NCBI RefSeq assembly: GCF_009939005.1
Contig: NZ_JAACJS010000012.1
Location: 496,001-560,000 of the forward strand
DNA length: 64,000 bases
Source: Sediminibacterium roseum
Lineage (GTDB): Bacteria > Bacteroidota > Bacteroidia > Chitinophagales > Chitinophagaceae
Direction: 5' to 3'
Part shown: piece by piece, positions 55,602 through 63,960 of the stretch
How the letters are laid out: each line of letters starts with the position of its first letter
How positions within the stretch are numbered: position 1 is the stretch's first letter
Notes under the pieces: generated by a model
Databases searched by the model: none
What the model was told of the DNA's origin: nothing
The model's input: the letters and a program-made list of their open reading frames with translations, nothing else
Made by a program: the position numbers and the translations under genes

Positions 55602-56027
55602 GTGAAGGCGCACGACAGTGAGCAGATCGACAGGATGGTTAATGTATTGAACGACCGGGTTTCGCCACGGGTCAGCTGTACAGACTGCGGCAACTGCTGC
55701 AAGAGCCTGATGGTGCTGATCTCCGATGCGGAGGCCGACCATCTCTCAAACCACCTGCAACAGTCGCGCGAATCTTTCGACGCGCAATACCTCGAAAAAG
55801 GCAGTAATGGCCTGATGATCATGAACCGCATGCCCTGCCCGTTTTTGAGTGACCACAAATGCACCGTTTACGAGCACCGGTTCGAGGGTTGCAAGGAATT
55901 CCCGGCGCTGCATCTTCCCGAATTCAAAAGGCGTCTTTTTACAACGTTCATGCATTACGAGCGGTGCCCGATCATTTTTAATGTGGTGGAACAGCTGAAA
56001 GATGAAATGGCATTTGAGCGCGGCTGA
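55602..56027 (+). CDS. YkgJ-family Cys-cluster protein (start uncertain)
   Basis: A 141-residue form from GTG 55602. It carries the zinc/iron-binding-like Cys cluster CTDCGNCCK (26-34), then CPFL, KCTVYEHR and EGCKEFP. The same frame is open without a stop back to 55497, with strong coding look (YIETDLDRIAAFSAGHAEENDRFRDF...), and Bacteroidota YkgJ proteins usually have about 50 residues before the cluster. Starting at ATA 55527 would give exactly this. The real start is therefore probably upstream and non-canonical, or was changed from ATG. Its metal-binding role is known only from the family. Confidence 0.78.
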   Translation: MKAHDSEQIDRMVNVLNDRVSPRVSCTDCGNCCKSLMVLISDAEADHLSNHLQQSRESFDAQYLEKGSNGLMIMNRMPCPFLSDHKCTVYEHRFEGCKEFPALHLPEFKRRLFTTFMHYERCPIIFNVVEQLKDEMAFERG

Positions 56028-56048
56028 CGCCGTTCAACATCACCGATC

Positions 56049-57224
56049 ATGGTACATTTTGGAATAGATAGTATAACATCCGGTCAACCGCCCGCCTGGA
56101 AAAGCAGCCGCCTCGGCATGGTCACAAACCATGCGGCAACTACGCGTGATTTACAACCATCGCGTGAGGCACTCCTGAAAAGGGGTTTTAACCTTGTGAA
56201 ATTGTTCTCGCCCGAACACGGGCTCGATGTGCGGGGTGCAGACGGGCATAAAATGAAAGACGGCAGCGATGTGCTGACCGGCCTCCCCGTAGTAAGCCTG
56301 TACAGCGATAAACTGGCGCCATCGGAAGAGGATCTTGCAGACATTGATATCGTGCTGTTCGACATCCCCGACATCGGCAGCCGATTCTATACTTATTTAT
56401 GGACGATGACGCATGTATTGGAAGCATGCGCATTGAACGGGAAAAAGCTGGTGATCCTCGATCGCCCCAACCCGGTTTCAGGAAAAATGGAACTGGCCGA
56501 AGGGCCGCTGCTTGAAGAAGCGCAGGCATCATTTATCGGCAGGTGGCCAATGCCGGTCAGGCACAGTTGTACCATCGGCGAGCTGGCCAGCTATTTCAAT
56601 GCCACACGAAACATCAATGCCAACCTGGAAGTGATCAGGTGCGGGGGTTGGGACAGGGGCATGTTCCAGCCCGATTGGAAAACGCGTTTTGTGCCTACAT
56701 CACCGGCGATACAGCATTTTCAAAGCATGCTGTTGTACCCGGGGCTTTGCCTGCTCGAGGCTACCAACATCAGCGAGGGGCGGGGAACGGAACATTCTTT
56801 TTGTGCGGCGGGCGCGCCATGGATGGATGGGAATGCGATCGCGGGAATTTTAAATGAAATGGGATTGGATGACGTGATCGTTTCACCGGTACGTTTTACC
56901 CCGGCAGCGCCATCTGTTAAATACCAGAACCAGGAATGCGGCGGTGTGAGAATGGAAGTAAGACAGCCCGCTTATTTTCAGTCTGTTTCGTATGGATTGA
57001 TCCTGTTGCGGTTGATCAAACAGATCTACCCCAAACATTTCGAATGGAAACCCTACCCTACACTGGTAAACCCCACAGGTGAAAACCATCTCGACAAATT
57101 GCTGGGTATAGCAGGCAGCGAACAACTGTTCGAATTGCCTTTGCCCAGGTTCATCGCAGAGATTACGAAACGCACGCAGTGCAGGAACTGGGGCAAAGAA
57201 ATGGAGGACTACCTGCTGTATTAA
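56049..57224 (+). CDS. namZ: NamZ-like exo-beta-N-acetylmuramidase (DUF1343)
   Basis: A 391-residue protein of DUF1343, characterised as NamZ (exo-beta-N-acetylmuramidase) in recent work: LGMVTNHAATTRDLQPSREALLKRGFNLVKLFSPEHGLDV, DVLTGLPVVSLYSDKLAPSEEDLADIDIVLFDIPDIGSRFYTY, EATNISEGRGTEH. It trims MurNAc from the non-reducing end of peptidoglycan fragments, so it fits with the cell-wall recycling implied by Mpl at 40.4 kb. No signal peptide is clear at the N-terminus, so cell location is open. 21 nt after the YkgJ stop. Confidence 0.88.
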   Translation: MVHFGIDSITSGQPPAWKSSRLGMVTNHAATTRDLQPSREALLKRGFNLVKLFSPEHGLDVRGADGHKMKDGSDVLTGLPVVSLYSDKLAPSEEDLADIDIVLFDIPDIGSRFYTYLWTMTHVLEACALNGKKLVILDRPNPVSGKMELAEGPLLEEAQASFIGRWPMPVRHSCTIGELASYFNATRNINANLEVIRCGGWDRGMFQPDWKTRFVPTSPAIQHFQSMLLYPGLCLLEATNISEGRGTEHSFCAAGAPWMDGNAIAGILNEMGLDDVIVSPVRFTPAAPSVKYQNQECGGVRMEVRQPAYFQSVSYGLILLRLIKQIYPKHFEWKPYPTLVNPTGENHLDKLLGIAGSEQLFELPLPRFIAEITKRTQCRNWGKEMEDYLLY

Positions 57225-57297
57225 GGGCCATACCCGCTCCCCGCAATAACATACGTTGTATCTGTTGATGATGTACATTTAACAACAAAACCATCCC

Positions 57298-58308
57298 ATG
57301 CTCCGTACCGTTTTTTTATCAGCCTCGATTCTTTTTGCCATTGGCACGTATGCACAGAAACCAACCCTCCAGATCATTGAATCGGGGAAGAAAACGAGTA
57401 TGCGCGGGTTAAGCGTGGTAACAGATAAGGTGATCTGGGTAAGCGGATCGGGCGGAAACATCGCACGCTCAACAGATGGCGGCAACACATTCACCTGGAT
57501 GAAAGTACCGGGTTACGAGAAAATGGATTTCAGGGATATAGAAGCCTTTGACAAACAAACCGCCGTGATCATGGGCATTACAAACCCTGCGGTGATCCTG
57601 AAAACAAAAGATGGCGGACAGCATTGGAGCAAAGTATTCGAAGACACGGCCAAAGGCGCGTTCCTCGATGCCATGGATTTCGATGGCAAAAGCGGTTTTG
57701 CGATCGGCGATCCCATAGACCAGCAAAAACTGTACATGCTTTTTACGTCCGACCAGGGTGATACATGGACCAAGGTAAAAGACCTGCCCGAAACCAGTCA
57801 GAAAGCAAGGTTAAAAGAAGGCGAAGCATTCTTCGCATCCAGTGGAACCAACATTAAAAAAATGGGCCACGAACCCGTTTATGTTTCAGGTGGAACAAGT
57901 TCGAATTTTTATTTTGGACCGGGCCGCTTCAACATACCGATCATGCAGGGAAAAGAAACGACCGGCGCCAACTCGCTGGCGGTACTGGGCACAAAGGCAA
58001 TGGTGGTGGGTGGTGATTTTGCAAAGGACACGATCGGTTCAAACAACAGCGCGCTGATCGATCTTGCCGAGGGCAGGGTCACTTTTTCCATTCCCCAAAC
58101 GCCGCCGCACGGCTACCGCTCCTGCGTGATCTACCTCAACAAGAAAACATTGGTTGCCTGCGGAACCTCCGGCATCGACATCTCCACCGACGGCGGAAAC
58201 AACTGGGAACTGGTGGCGAAAGATGGTTTTCATGTTTGCCAGAAAGCCAAAAAAGGCAAAGCCGTTTTCCTCGCCGGGAACGGGAAGATCGCAAAGCTGG
58301 TTTTTTAG
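57298..58308 (+). CDS. Secreted sialidase-like/Ycf48-like Asp-box propeller
   Basis: A 336-residue protein with signal peptide (TVFLSASILFAIGTYAQ). It has repeated Asp-box motifs typical of sialidase/Ycf48 propellers: IARSTDGGNTFTWMKV, ILKTKDGGQHWSKVF, LFTSDQGDTWTKVKD, and at the end ISTDGGNNWELVA. No catalytic sialidase residues are obvious (no clear Arg triad), so a binding or assembly role is likelier. Followed by 370 nt with no gene. Confidence 0.8.
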   Translation: MLRTVFLSASILFAIGTYAQKPTLQIIESGKKTSMRGLSVVTDKVIWVSGSGGNIARSTDGGNTFTWMKVPGYEKMDFRDIEAFDKQTAVIMGITNPAVILKTKDGGQHWSKVFEDTAKGAFLDAMDFDGKSGFAIGDPIDQQKLYMLFTSDQGDTWTKVKDLPETSQKARLKEGEAFFASSGTNIKKMGHEPVYVSGGTSSNFYFGPGRFNIPIMQGKETTGANSLAVLGTKAMVVGGDFAKDTIGSNNSALIDLAEGRVTFSIPQTPPHGYRSCVIYLNKKTLVACGTSGIDISTDGGNNWELVAKDGFHVCQKAKKGKAVFLAGNGKIAKLVF

Positions 58309-58542
58309 TTTTAGCGATACGGTTTCAGCTACGGTATTGACTTCCTGTTCGAACACCGTACAAGACAGCGCGCTGTTTTCATTGCGCCGGGAGATCCTGA
58401 AAAAAGATTTCACCATTCCCCAAAAAAAATGGCAGGGTTTTTTAAACCTTCGTGTTTTCACGTGGTCTATTATACAAAGCAAACAACAGATCCGCGTAAC
58501 ACGCGGTGTTTATAAACGCAGTTCTTATGCAGCAGGGTAAAA

Positions 58543-58573
58543 CGGGCGGACCGGAAACGGCGAGCCCTTTTTT
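58543..58573 (+). terminator. Candidate terminator
   Basis: GGGC (58543-58546) pairs with GCCC (58564-58567) around an inner CCG-GAAA-CGG stem loop; six T follow (58568-58573). It lies about 235 nt after the propeller stop. The rest of 58309-58678 shows no supported gene. Confidence 0.45.
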
Positions 58574-58678
58574 ATTTCGCTTCCTTCCAAAATGATGTAA
58601 CAGTTTTAACGGACCGAATAAAAAAATTTTAAAAAAAATATTGCCGTTTTCAAAATTGATCGTATTATTGCGATAGAT

Positions 58679-59008
58679 ATGGGCACAACAAAAACAGAAC
58701 TCTTTACCCGGCAGCAGAACGAGCTTGCAGCAATGGCCAAGGCAATTGCGCACCCCGCGCGTATTGCCATCCTGCAATACCTGGTAAAGAAGAATGCCTG
58801 TGTATGTGGAGACATTGTAGACGAACTTGGGTTGGCGCAGGCAACTACGTCGCAGCATTTAAAGGAACTGAAGAATGCAGGAATCATCCAGGGTAATATA
58901 GAGGGCGTGAGCGTTTGCTATTGTATCGATCCGAAAGTATGGAAACAGTACAGGGAACTGTTCCATTCCTTTTTCAAGATCGTAGACCTGAAAGGAAACT
59001 GTTGCTGA
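58679..59008 (+). CDS. arsR: ArsR-family metalloregulator
   Basis: A 109-residue winged-helix repressor: IAHPARIAILQYLVKKNACVCGDIVDELGLAQATTSQHLKELKNAGII. The CVCGD motif (Cys41, Cys43) at the third helix is the ArsR As(III)-sensing type, where arsenite binding releases DNA. It ends with GNCC. It heads the operon with arsM and arsC, so it probably represses it. Confidence 0.92.
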   Translation: MGTTKTELFTRQQNELAAMAKAIAHPARIAILQYLVKKNACVCGDIVDELGLAQATTSQHLKELKNAGIIQGNIEGVSVCYCIDPKVWKQYRELFHSFFKIVDLKGNCC

Positions 59009-59059
59009 TTTTTTTTGCAGTCATTTATCGTAATATTACAATCAATTAAACACTACATC

Positions 59060-59899
59060 ATGAAAACCGACCAGGAACTCAAAGAAATGGTTCAACGCAA
59101 GTATGCTGAAATTGCCATGAACGACAAAGAAACAAACCAATCATCCTGCTGTGGCTCGGGCGGCTGTTCTACCGAGGTTTACAACATTATGACGGACGAT
59201 TACACAGACATGAAAGGCTATAATCCCGATGCCGATCTCGGTCTGGGTTGCGGGCTGCCCACGCAGTTTGCGAAGATCAGGCAGGGCGACACGGTGGTGG
59301 ATCTTGGCAGCGGCGCAGGGAACGATTGTTTTATCGCACGCGCAGAAACAGGTGAAACGGGAAAGGTAATCGGCGTAGACTTTACACCTGCCATGATAGA
59401 ACTCGCCCGGAGGAACAACGATGTGCGCGGTTTCAACAACGTGGAGTTCAGGCAGGGCGATATCGAGAACCTTCCGCTGGCAGCCAATACGGCCGACGTG
59501 ATCGTCAGCAACTGTGTGCTCAACCTGGTGCCCAACAAGGATGCCGTAGTAAAAGAGATCTTCCGCGTTCTGAAAAAAGGCGGGCATTTCAGCATTTCTG
59601 ATATTGTGCTGGAAGGAACGCTTCCACCTAAGATCCAGGAGGCGGCGGAGATGTATGCGGGTTGTGTTGCGGGGGCCATTCAAAAAGAAACCTATCTTGA
59701 ACTGATCAGGGTAAATGGGTTCAGCAACATCACGATACAAAAAGACAAGCCGATCATTGTTCCCGATGATATTCTTTCGAAGTACCTTTCAAACGAAGAA
59801 ATAGCGCGGTTCAAACAATCCGGCACCGGCATCAGGAGTATTACGGTATACGCTGAAAAACAAAACGAGGCATGTTGCGCGCCTGGCTGCTGCAATTAA
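59060..59899 (+). CDS. arsM: Arsenite S-adenosylmethionine methyltransferase
   Basis: A 279-residue class-I methyltransferase. SAM site VVDLGSGAGNDC (79-90) and GDIENLPL; VSNCVLNLVPNKDAV is a key ArsM block. Candidate As-binding Cys are 64, 152 and 202 by spacing with ArsM (conserved C152-C202 interval of 50). Extra Cys near the N-terminus (CCGSGGC, 30-36) and C-terminal (ACCAPGCCN) may add binding. It methylates As(III) toward volatile forms. ATG 59060 is chosen 51 nt after arsR. Confidence 0.93.
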   Translation: MKTDQELKEMVQRKYAEIAMNDKETNQSSCCGSGGCSTEVYNIMTDDYTDMKGYNPDADLGLGCGLPTQFAKIRQGDTVVDLGSGAGNDCFIARAETGETGKVIGVDFTPAMIELARRNNDVRGFNNVEFRQGDIENLPLAANTADVIVSNCVLNLVPNKDAVVKEIFRVLKKGGHFSISDIVLEGTLPPKIQEAAEMYAGCVAGAIQKETYLELIRVNGFSNITIQKDKPIIVPDDILSKYLSNEEIARFKQSGTGIRSITVYAEKQNEACCAPGCCN

Positions 59900-59914
59900 G
59901 TAAAACACACTGAT

Positions 59915-60331
59915 ATGAAAAAGATACTGGTTCTCTGCACCGGCAACAGCTGCCGCAGCCAGATCGCCGAAGGCTACCTCCGCTTTTTTTCTCAAGGAAA
60001 AGCAGAAGTATACAGCGCGGGCGTGGAAACCCACGGCGTAAACCCGCGCGCGGTGGCAACGATGAAAGAAGACGGGATCGACATCTCGCAGCACACATCG
60101 AACAACATCAACGAATACGCAGGCAAAGCGTTTGATTATGTGATCACCGTGTGCGACCATGCGAAAGAGCGCTGCCCGTTTTTTCCTTCAACGGCAGAAC
60201 GGCTTCATCAGAATTTCCCCGATCCGGCCAAAGCTGCCGGATCGGAAACGGAGATCATGCACGAATTTGCGAGGGTCAGGGACCAGATAAAGGCGTTCAG
60301 CAAAGCATTTGTTGAGGAACACATTTCCTGA
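59915..60331 (+). CDS. arsC: Arsenate reductase, low-MW tyrosine phosphatase type
   Basis: A 138-residue thioredoxin-coupled arsenate reductase: CTGNSCRSQ (Cys8 as nucleophile, Cys13), then VCDHAKERCPFFP with Cys80 and Cys87 for the disulphide relay. It reduces arsenate to arsenite, which ArsM then methylates. 15 nt after arsM, same operon. Confidence 0.93.
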   Translation: MKKILVLCTGNSCRSQIAEGYLRFFSQGKAEVYSAGVETHGVNPRAVATMKEDGIDISQHTSNNINEYAGKAFDYVITVCDHAKERCPFFPSTAERLHQNFPDPAKAAGSETEIMHEFARVRDQIKAFSKAFVEEHIS

Positions 60332-60337
60332 TCTTAC

Positions 60338-60670
60338 TCATTTCTTGAACGCGAAGTAAACGGCGCCCAGTATAAACAGGAAACTGAGAAGGTACTTTGT
60401 CTGGAAAGGCTCTTTGAGATAAAACACCGCGAACACCGCAAAAACCACCAGGGTAATGATCTCCTGTGTGATCTTGAGCTGGAACCCGTTGAACCCGTTG
60501 AGAAAACCCGCCCGGTTGGCAGGCACCATGAGGCAATACTCGAAAAAAGCAATGCCCCAGCTGATGAGGACCACTTTCCACAAGGCAACATTGGTCTGTT
60601 TAAGGTGGCCGTACCAGGCAAAAGTCATGAACACATTGGAAAGCACCAGCAATGCAACAGTTTTCAGCAT
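60338..60670 (-). CDS. DUF486 (DMT-superfamily) membrane protein
   Basis: A 110-residue protein with four hydrophobic segments (LLVLSNVFMTFAWY, LWKVVLISWGIAFFEYCLMVPANRAGF, IITLVVFAVFAVFYLKEPF, LLSFLFILGAVYFAF). The WYGHLK and PANRAG motifs are typical of DUF486. ATG 60670 gives the right length; the longer upstream frame is rejected. Converges with arsC (6 nt between stops). Function unknown. Confidence 0.85.
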   Translation of the reverse strand: MLKTVALLVLSNVFMTFAWYGHLKQTNVALWKVVLISWGIAFFEYCLMVPANRAGFLNGFNGFQLKITQEIITLVVFAVFAVFYLKEPFQTKYLLSFLFILGAVYFAFKK

Positions 60671-60800
60671 ATGTCGTAAATTAACGGAACGGCTAAAATA
60701 CTGCAATAAATGCAGAGATTTTGCCCCGCAGCTTGCCAGTTTGCCACAAGAACAAGTGCCGCATGAATCTTGCAGTTGATAACCTGTAAAACAGAAGAGA

Positions 60801-61091
60801 ATGAGAAAGTACCAGGCGATTATCAAGTTTACGATGGATGACCAGTTTATGTCTTTTGTGCCACCACACCGTACCTACGTCAATTATTTACTGAATAAAG
60901 GGATCATCGACAGCTATGCAGTTAGCATGGAGAGCCAGACCTGCTGGATAGCGATCAATGCCGAAGACAAAGCGGAGGCCGATGGCTATCTTGCCAAATC
61001 GCCTTTGTATAAATACTGGACGTACCAGATAGAAGAATTATTTGTGTACGACAGCCAGCATTATCGTTTACCGGCAGTGCAGCTGAATTAA
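60801..61091 (+). CDS. YciI-like / muconolactone-isomerase-like small protein
   Basis: A 96-residue protein of ferredoxin-like outline with PHRTYVNYLLNKGIIDSYAVS and WTYQIEELFVYD. It resembles YciI-like proteins, which include a putative His-containing active centre (His23 here), and muconolactone isomerase-like proteins. No clear partner. Divergent from the DUF486 gene. Confidence 0.55.
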   Translation: MRKYQAIIKFTMDDQFMSFVPPHRTYVNYLLNKGIIDSYAVSMESQTCWIAINAEDKAEADGYLAKSPLYKYWTYQIEELFVYDSQHYRLPAVQLN

Positions 61092-61114
61092 TTTTTAAAA
61101 AAGACAAAGTTTTT

Positions 61115-61145
61115 TTTGGAGGATAGTGTTCAGCCCCTATTTTTG
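61115..61145 (+). promoter_or_regulatory. Complete Bacteroidetes promoter of tRNA-Val
   Basis: TTTG (61115-61118), a 19-nt spacer, then TATTTTTG (61138-61145): both boxes exact to TTTG-N19-TAnnTTTG. The tRNA starts 17 nt after the -7 box. Confidence 0.85.
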
Positions 61146-61161
61146 CACTCCCAATAACGAA

Positions 61162-61236
61162 GGGAGCATAGCTCAGTTGGTTTAGAGCATCTGCCTTACA
61201 AGCAGAGGGTCCGCGGTTCGAACCCGTGTGCTCCCA
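61162..61236 (+). tRNA. tRNA-Val (anticodon TAC)
   Basis: A 75-nt cloverleaf: acceptor GGGAGCA/TGCTCCC, D-arm GCTC/GAGC, anticodon stem TCTGC/GCAGA with loop CTTACAA (anticodon TAC), T-loop TTCGAAC. Discriminator A; CCA is not encoded. It has a full promoter upstream and a terminator downstream. Confidence 0.97.
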
Positions 61237-61246
61237 CTCAACAATC

Positions 61247-61280
61247 AAACGGTCAGACGATCATCGCCTGACCGTTTTTT
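61247..61280 (+). terminator. Rho-independent terminator of tRNA-Val
   Basis: 10-bp stem AAACGGTCAG / CTGACCGTTT with an 11-nt loop, then T-tract (61275-61280), 10 nt past the tRNA. Confidence 0.9.
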
Positions 61281-61309
61281 ATTTGCAACCTGTTACACCC
61301 CCATAGAAT

Positions 61310-61747
61310 TTATTGATTCAGGCCTGAAGCAGCATCCACGTAATAGCGGGATCGCCTGGTCGCCGCATCGTTCAGCCATTTGCTCTCGTACCTGGCCAAT
61401 GCACAATCAAAAACCCTTTTACCCCCGGCGCCCTCGGCAACACGGCCGATACCCGCCAAAGAATCTGCGGACAGCTTGGCCCGGTCTGCCGCTACCACGC
61501 TGTCGATGAACCTGAAATCATCCATCGACAAAACGATCTCGCTGTAACCGCTTTGATCCGACGCTACAACTGTTTTGATGGCGGCACTGTTGTCGAAACC
61601 GGAAAGCAGCATTTTTTTAAAGTAGGTCATTTTAAAAGAATACACATATACTTCCCGGCTGCCACGTTCAGCCAACCGATTGGTTTGCGATGGTTTGCAG
61701 GACACATACAAAAGGATCACCCCTGTGGTTAACAAAATATATTTCAT
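61310..61747 (-). CDS. Lipoprotein of unknown function
   Basis: A 145-residue protein with a lipobox VSC at Cys17 after a hydrophobic lead (YILLTTGVILLYVSC). The mature part has a helical centre (LSMDDFRFIDSVVAADRAKL) and Cys in FDCALARYESKW near residue 115. No family is recognised. Convergent with the tRNA-Val unit. Confidence 0.72.
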   Translation of the reverse strand: MKYILLTTGVILLYVSCKPSQTNRLAERGSREVYVYSFKMTYFKKMLLSGFDNSAAIKTVVASDQSGYSEIVLSMDDFRFIDSVVAADRAKLSADSLAGIGRVAEGAGGKRVFDCALARYESKWLNDAATRRSRYYVDAASGLNQ

Positions 61748-61900
61748 AACGTCGTTTTTTTTTAGTGAGCCGAGTTAAAAATATCCGGCAAAGCCGGTTA
61801 TCGCATCGCCGCAATAATTTAGCGCTTTTTTTATTTGCCCAAATTGCTCATCCGTTCCCGACGCCCGTTTTAGCCTGACATGCACCATCCTTTACCATTT

Positions 61901-61930
61901 ATTTACAATGATTACACTTTAATTTACAAT
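61901..61930 (+). promoter_or_regulatory. Two ATTTACAAT direct repeats, LytTR-like layout
   Basis: ATTTACAAT at 61901-61909 and 61922-61930 are identical 9-mers, 12 nt apart, centre-to-centre 21 bp, upstream of the ATG at 61991. TAGTTTAC (61961-61968) is a weak -7 candidate. The 61748-61990 region holds nothing else I can support. Confidence 0.45.
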
Positions 61931-61990
61931 ATCGGCACCCGGGGAAACAGGATGTGGGCGTAGTTTACGGCCTCAAATCGATCCACGGTT

Positions 61991-63049
61991 ATGAAGCATT
62001 TATATACTTGTTCTTTGCTCCTCTTGTCTCTTTTGTTCACCCGCTGCGCACAAAACCAAACGGGTGCACAACAGGATGATACCCATAAACAACAAGACGC
62101 AAAGCCCCAACTAAAAGAGAACAGCGCAGGCGCCCTGGCTGTAAGATTAGCAGCTACCGCCAAAGTTCCGGTGAGTATGGTCCGGCACATAAAGCAGGCA
62201 AGGAACGGCGACATCCTGGTTGCCTCTTTCCTGGGCGTATTACGGTACGATGGGAAATCTTTCACCAACCTCACAAGTACAGTAATCCCGCCCCGCTTTT
62301 CCAGCTTCTGGGATGTGCTCGAAGACCGGAAAGGACATCTCTGGTTCGGCACCCGGGATTCAGGAATTTATCGTTACGATGGAAAATCCTTTCAGCATTT
62401 TACAATAAAGAATGGGCTGGGAAGCAATACAGTGATACACATTTACGAAGACAGGGCCGGCAAGATCTGGTTCGGGGGAAACCTTTACGACGGCATTTCC
62501 TTTCGACATTTAACTACGAAAGATGGATTTCCGAGCAACCAGATCCGTTTACTCCTTGAAGACAAAACCGGCAAACGCTGGTTTGGCGCACAGTTGGAAA
62601 ACATGTTCGTTTACGATGGGAAAAACTATACCGTTTTAAAAAACAAAGACGGTAAACCTTTCAACAATGTCTGGTCGATCATCGAAGACAAGAAAGGAAG
62701 CATCTGGTTCGGCGACTTTGACGGCCTTTGGCGCTACGACGGCAAAACCTTTACAAACGTATCGAAGAGGGGCGCTTATGCCATCATCCAGGATAAAAAA
62801 GGAAACATCTGGACCACGGGCCCGGTTAATCCGCGCGGTGGTGAAGCCTGGGCGCTTTCACGTTATGATGCAAAAACGTTGTACAATAAAACGCCCACCG
62901 TAACAGAAATGAGGCGTGGCCGAACAATGGCTTTCCTGGGTATGCTGGAAGCCAACGATGGAAGCATCTGGTATGGATCCGGTACCGGTGTGCACCGCTA
63001 CGATGGAAAGACCTTTACAGATTTCAGAAGTAAAGAAGGCCTTGAATAA
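61991..63049 (+). CDS. Reg_prop-type beta-propeller lipoprotein
   Basis: A 352-residue protein with a lipobox (LLFTRC, Cys19). The rest are repeated two-component-regulator propeller (Reg_prop) units, such as VLEDRKGHLWFGTRDSGIYR, IYEDRAGKIWFGGNLYDG, IIEDKKGSIWFGDFDGLWR, MLEANDGSIWYGSGTGVHR. In hybrid sensors such propellers are the periplasmic sensing part, but here the protein ends without membrane, Y_Y_Y or kinase parts, so it is a free propeller. It may bind a ligand for another sensor. Confidence 0.8.
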   Translation: MKHLYTCSLLLLSLLFTRCAQNQTGAQQDDTHKQQDAKPQLKENSAGALAVRLAATAKVPVSMVRHIKQARNGDILVASFLGVLRYDGKSFTNLTSTVIPPRFSSFWDVLEDRKGHLWFGTRDSGIYRYDGKSFQHFTIKNGLGSNTVIHIYEDRAGKIWFGGNLYDGISFRHLTTKDGFPSNQIRLLLEDKTGKRWFGAQLENMFVYDGKNYTVLKNKDGKPFNNVWSIIEDKKGSIWFGDFDGLWRYDGKTFTNVSKRGAYAIIQDKKGNIWTTGPVNPRGGEAWALSRYDAKTLYNKTPTVTEMRRGRTMAFLGMLEANDGSIWYGSGTGVHRYDGKTFTDFRSKEGLE

Positions 63050-63161
63050 TGACATGATAAAATACTTACCAGTTTATACTTTGCTCCGTCGCTTGTTTTG
63101 CATTTCATCCGGAGCAGTGCAAACCAGAAACCAGGCCCCGCAAAAATACATGGAACAACAA

Positions 63162-63839
63162 TTACTCAGGCGTATACAATACCCACTCTCCTTCCGAAAC
63201 CACTTCAACAACACCATCGGTAACCTTAATGGCGGTCTGGTCGTCTACCAGGTAAGAAGGCATGGGCAGCGATGCCGCGAGTTTTTCGAGGTTGGTCCTT
63301 GTATTGTCCGGAAAGCTTTCGTAATTCATGTGCGGATGGATGGCAAAATCTACGATGCCCAGCGATTTATCCGATCCCGGTGGCAGTGTGTGGTTGCCAT
63401 ACGTTGTTCCGTAACTCGTCATGATCATGCTGCCCGCGCTGAGCCCGACATAAACCATCCGCTCCAGCAACGATGGCAGGAGCCCGGCCAGCCCGGAGTG
63501 GTGCATCCAGTAAGTAAGGTATTGACAATCGCCGCCGCCTACCAGTAAAGCATCCGCCTGTTCGAGCGCAGGGAGCCACACTTCTTTTTTTATACTGGGT
63601 AAAGCCGTGAGCTCGAGCAGGCCCAACGTCTTCCACCCTAGATCACAGAACGGATCTCCCAGTTGTCCGCAGATCACCCTGCGTACGATATCGCCGCCGT
63701 TGGGTATTCCATATATCGCGGTTGGCACGAACAAGGCATTTGCCTCAGACACAGGTTTGCCAAGCATTTCTTCAAGGGCAGCAAAAATGCTGGGATTACT
63801 GATGCCGGCAGATGTTAATAGAAGTCGCACTTTTTGCAA
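63162..63839 (-). CDS. Peptidase E-like (S51) serine peptidase
   Basis: A 225-residue protein from TTG 63839 (a GTG at 63830 is an alternative). The nucleophile site is GLSAGSMIM, with GGGDCQYLTYW and FAIHPHMN; these are peptidase E signatures (dipeptides starting with Asp). It is a good candidate for peptidase E, with cyanophycinase excluded by length. No operon partner. Confidence 0.82.
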   Translation of the reverse strand: MQKVRLLLTSAGISNPSIFAALEEMLGKPVSEANALFVPTAIYGIPNGGDIVRRVICGQLGDPFCDLGWKTLGLLELTALPSIKKEVWLPALEQADALLVGGGDCQYLTYWMHHSGLAGLLPSLLERMVYVGLSAGSMIMTSYGTTYGNHTLPPGSDKSLGIVDFAIHPHMNYESFPDNTRTNLEKLAASLPMPSYLVDDQTAIKVTDGVVEVVSEGEWVLYTPE

Positions 63840-63948
63840 CGGAAGTTAGGTGAAATGATCCGAAAAAAAATTGCCGTTTCCGGTTCGGTCAACGTTGCCA
63901 TTTTTTATAAGTATGGCCGATGTTTCATCACACATTCATTCCAAATCT

Positions 63949-63956
63949 TACCTTTG
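63949..63956 (+). promoter_or_regulatory. -7 box TACCTTTG directly before the last gene
   Basis: Exact TAnnTTTG; its last base is 4 nt before ATG 63961, so transcription probably starts at or within a few nt of this start codon. Confidence 0.5.
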
Positions 63957-63960
63957 TTAT

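Noticed and set aside
58492..58506. Small hairpin CCGCGT-AAC-ACGCGG as terminator
   Set aside because: No T-tract follows and no gene stop is nearby.
58154..58540. Possible gene after the Asp-box propeller
   Set aside because: It overlaps the propeller gene in another frame, has no start logic and random composition.
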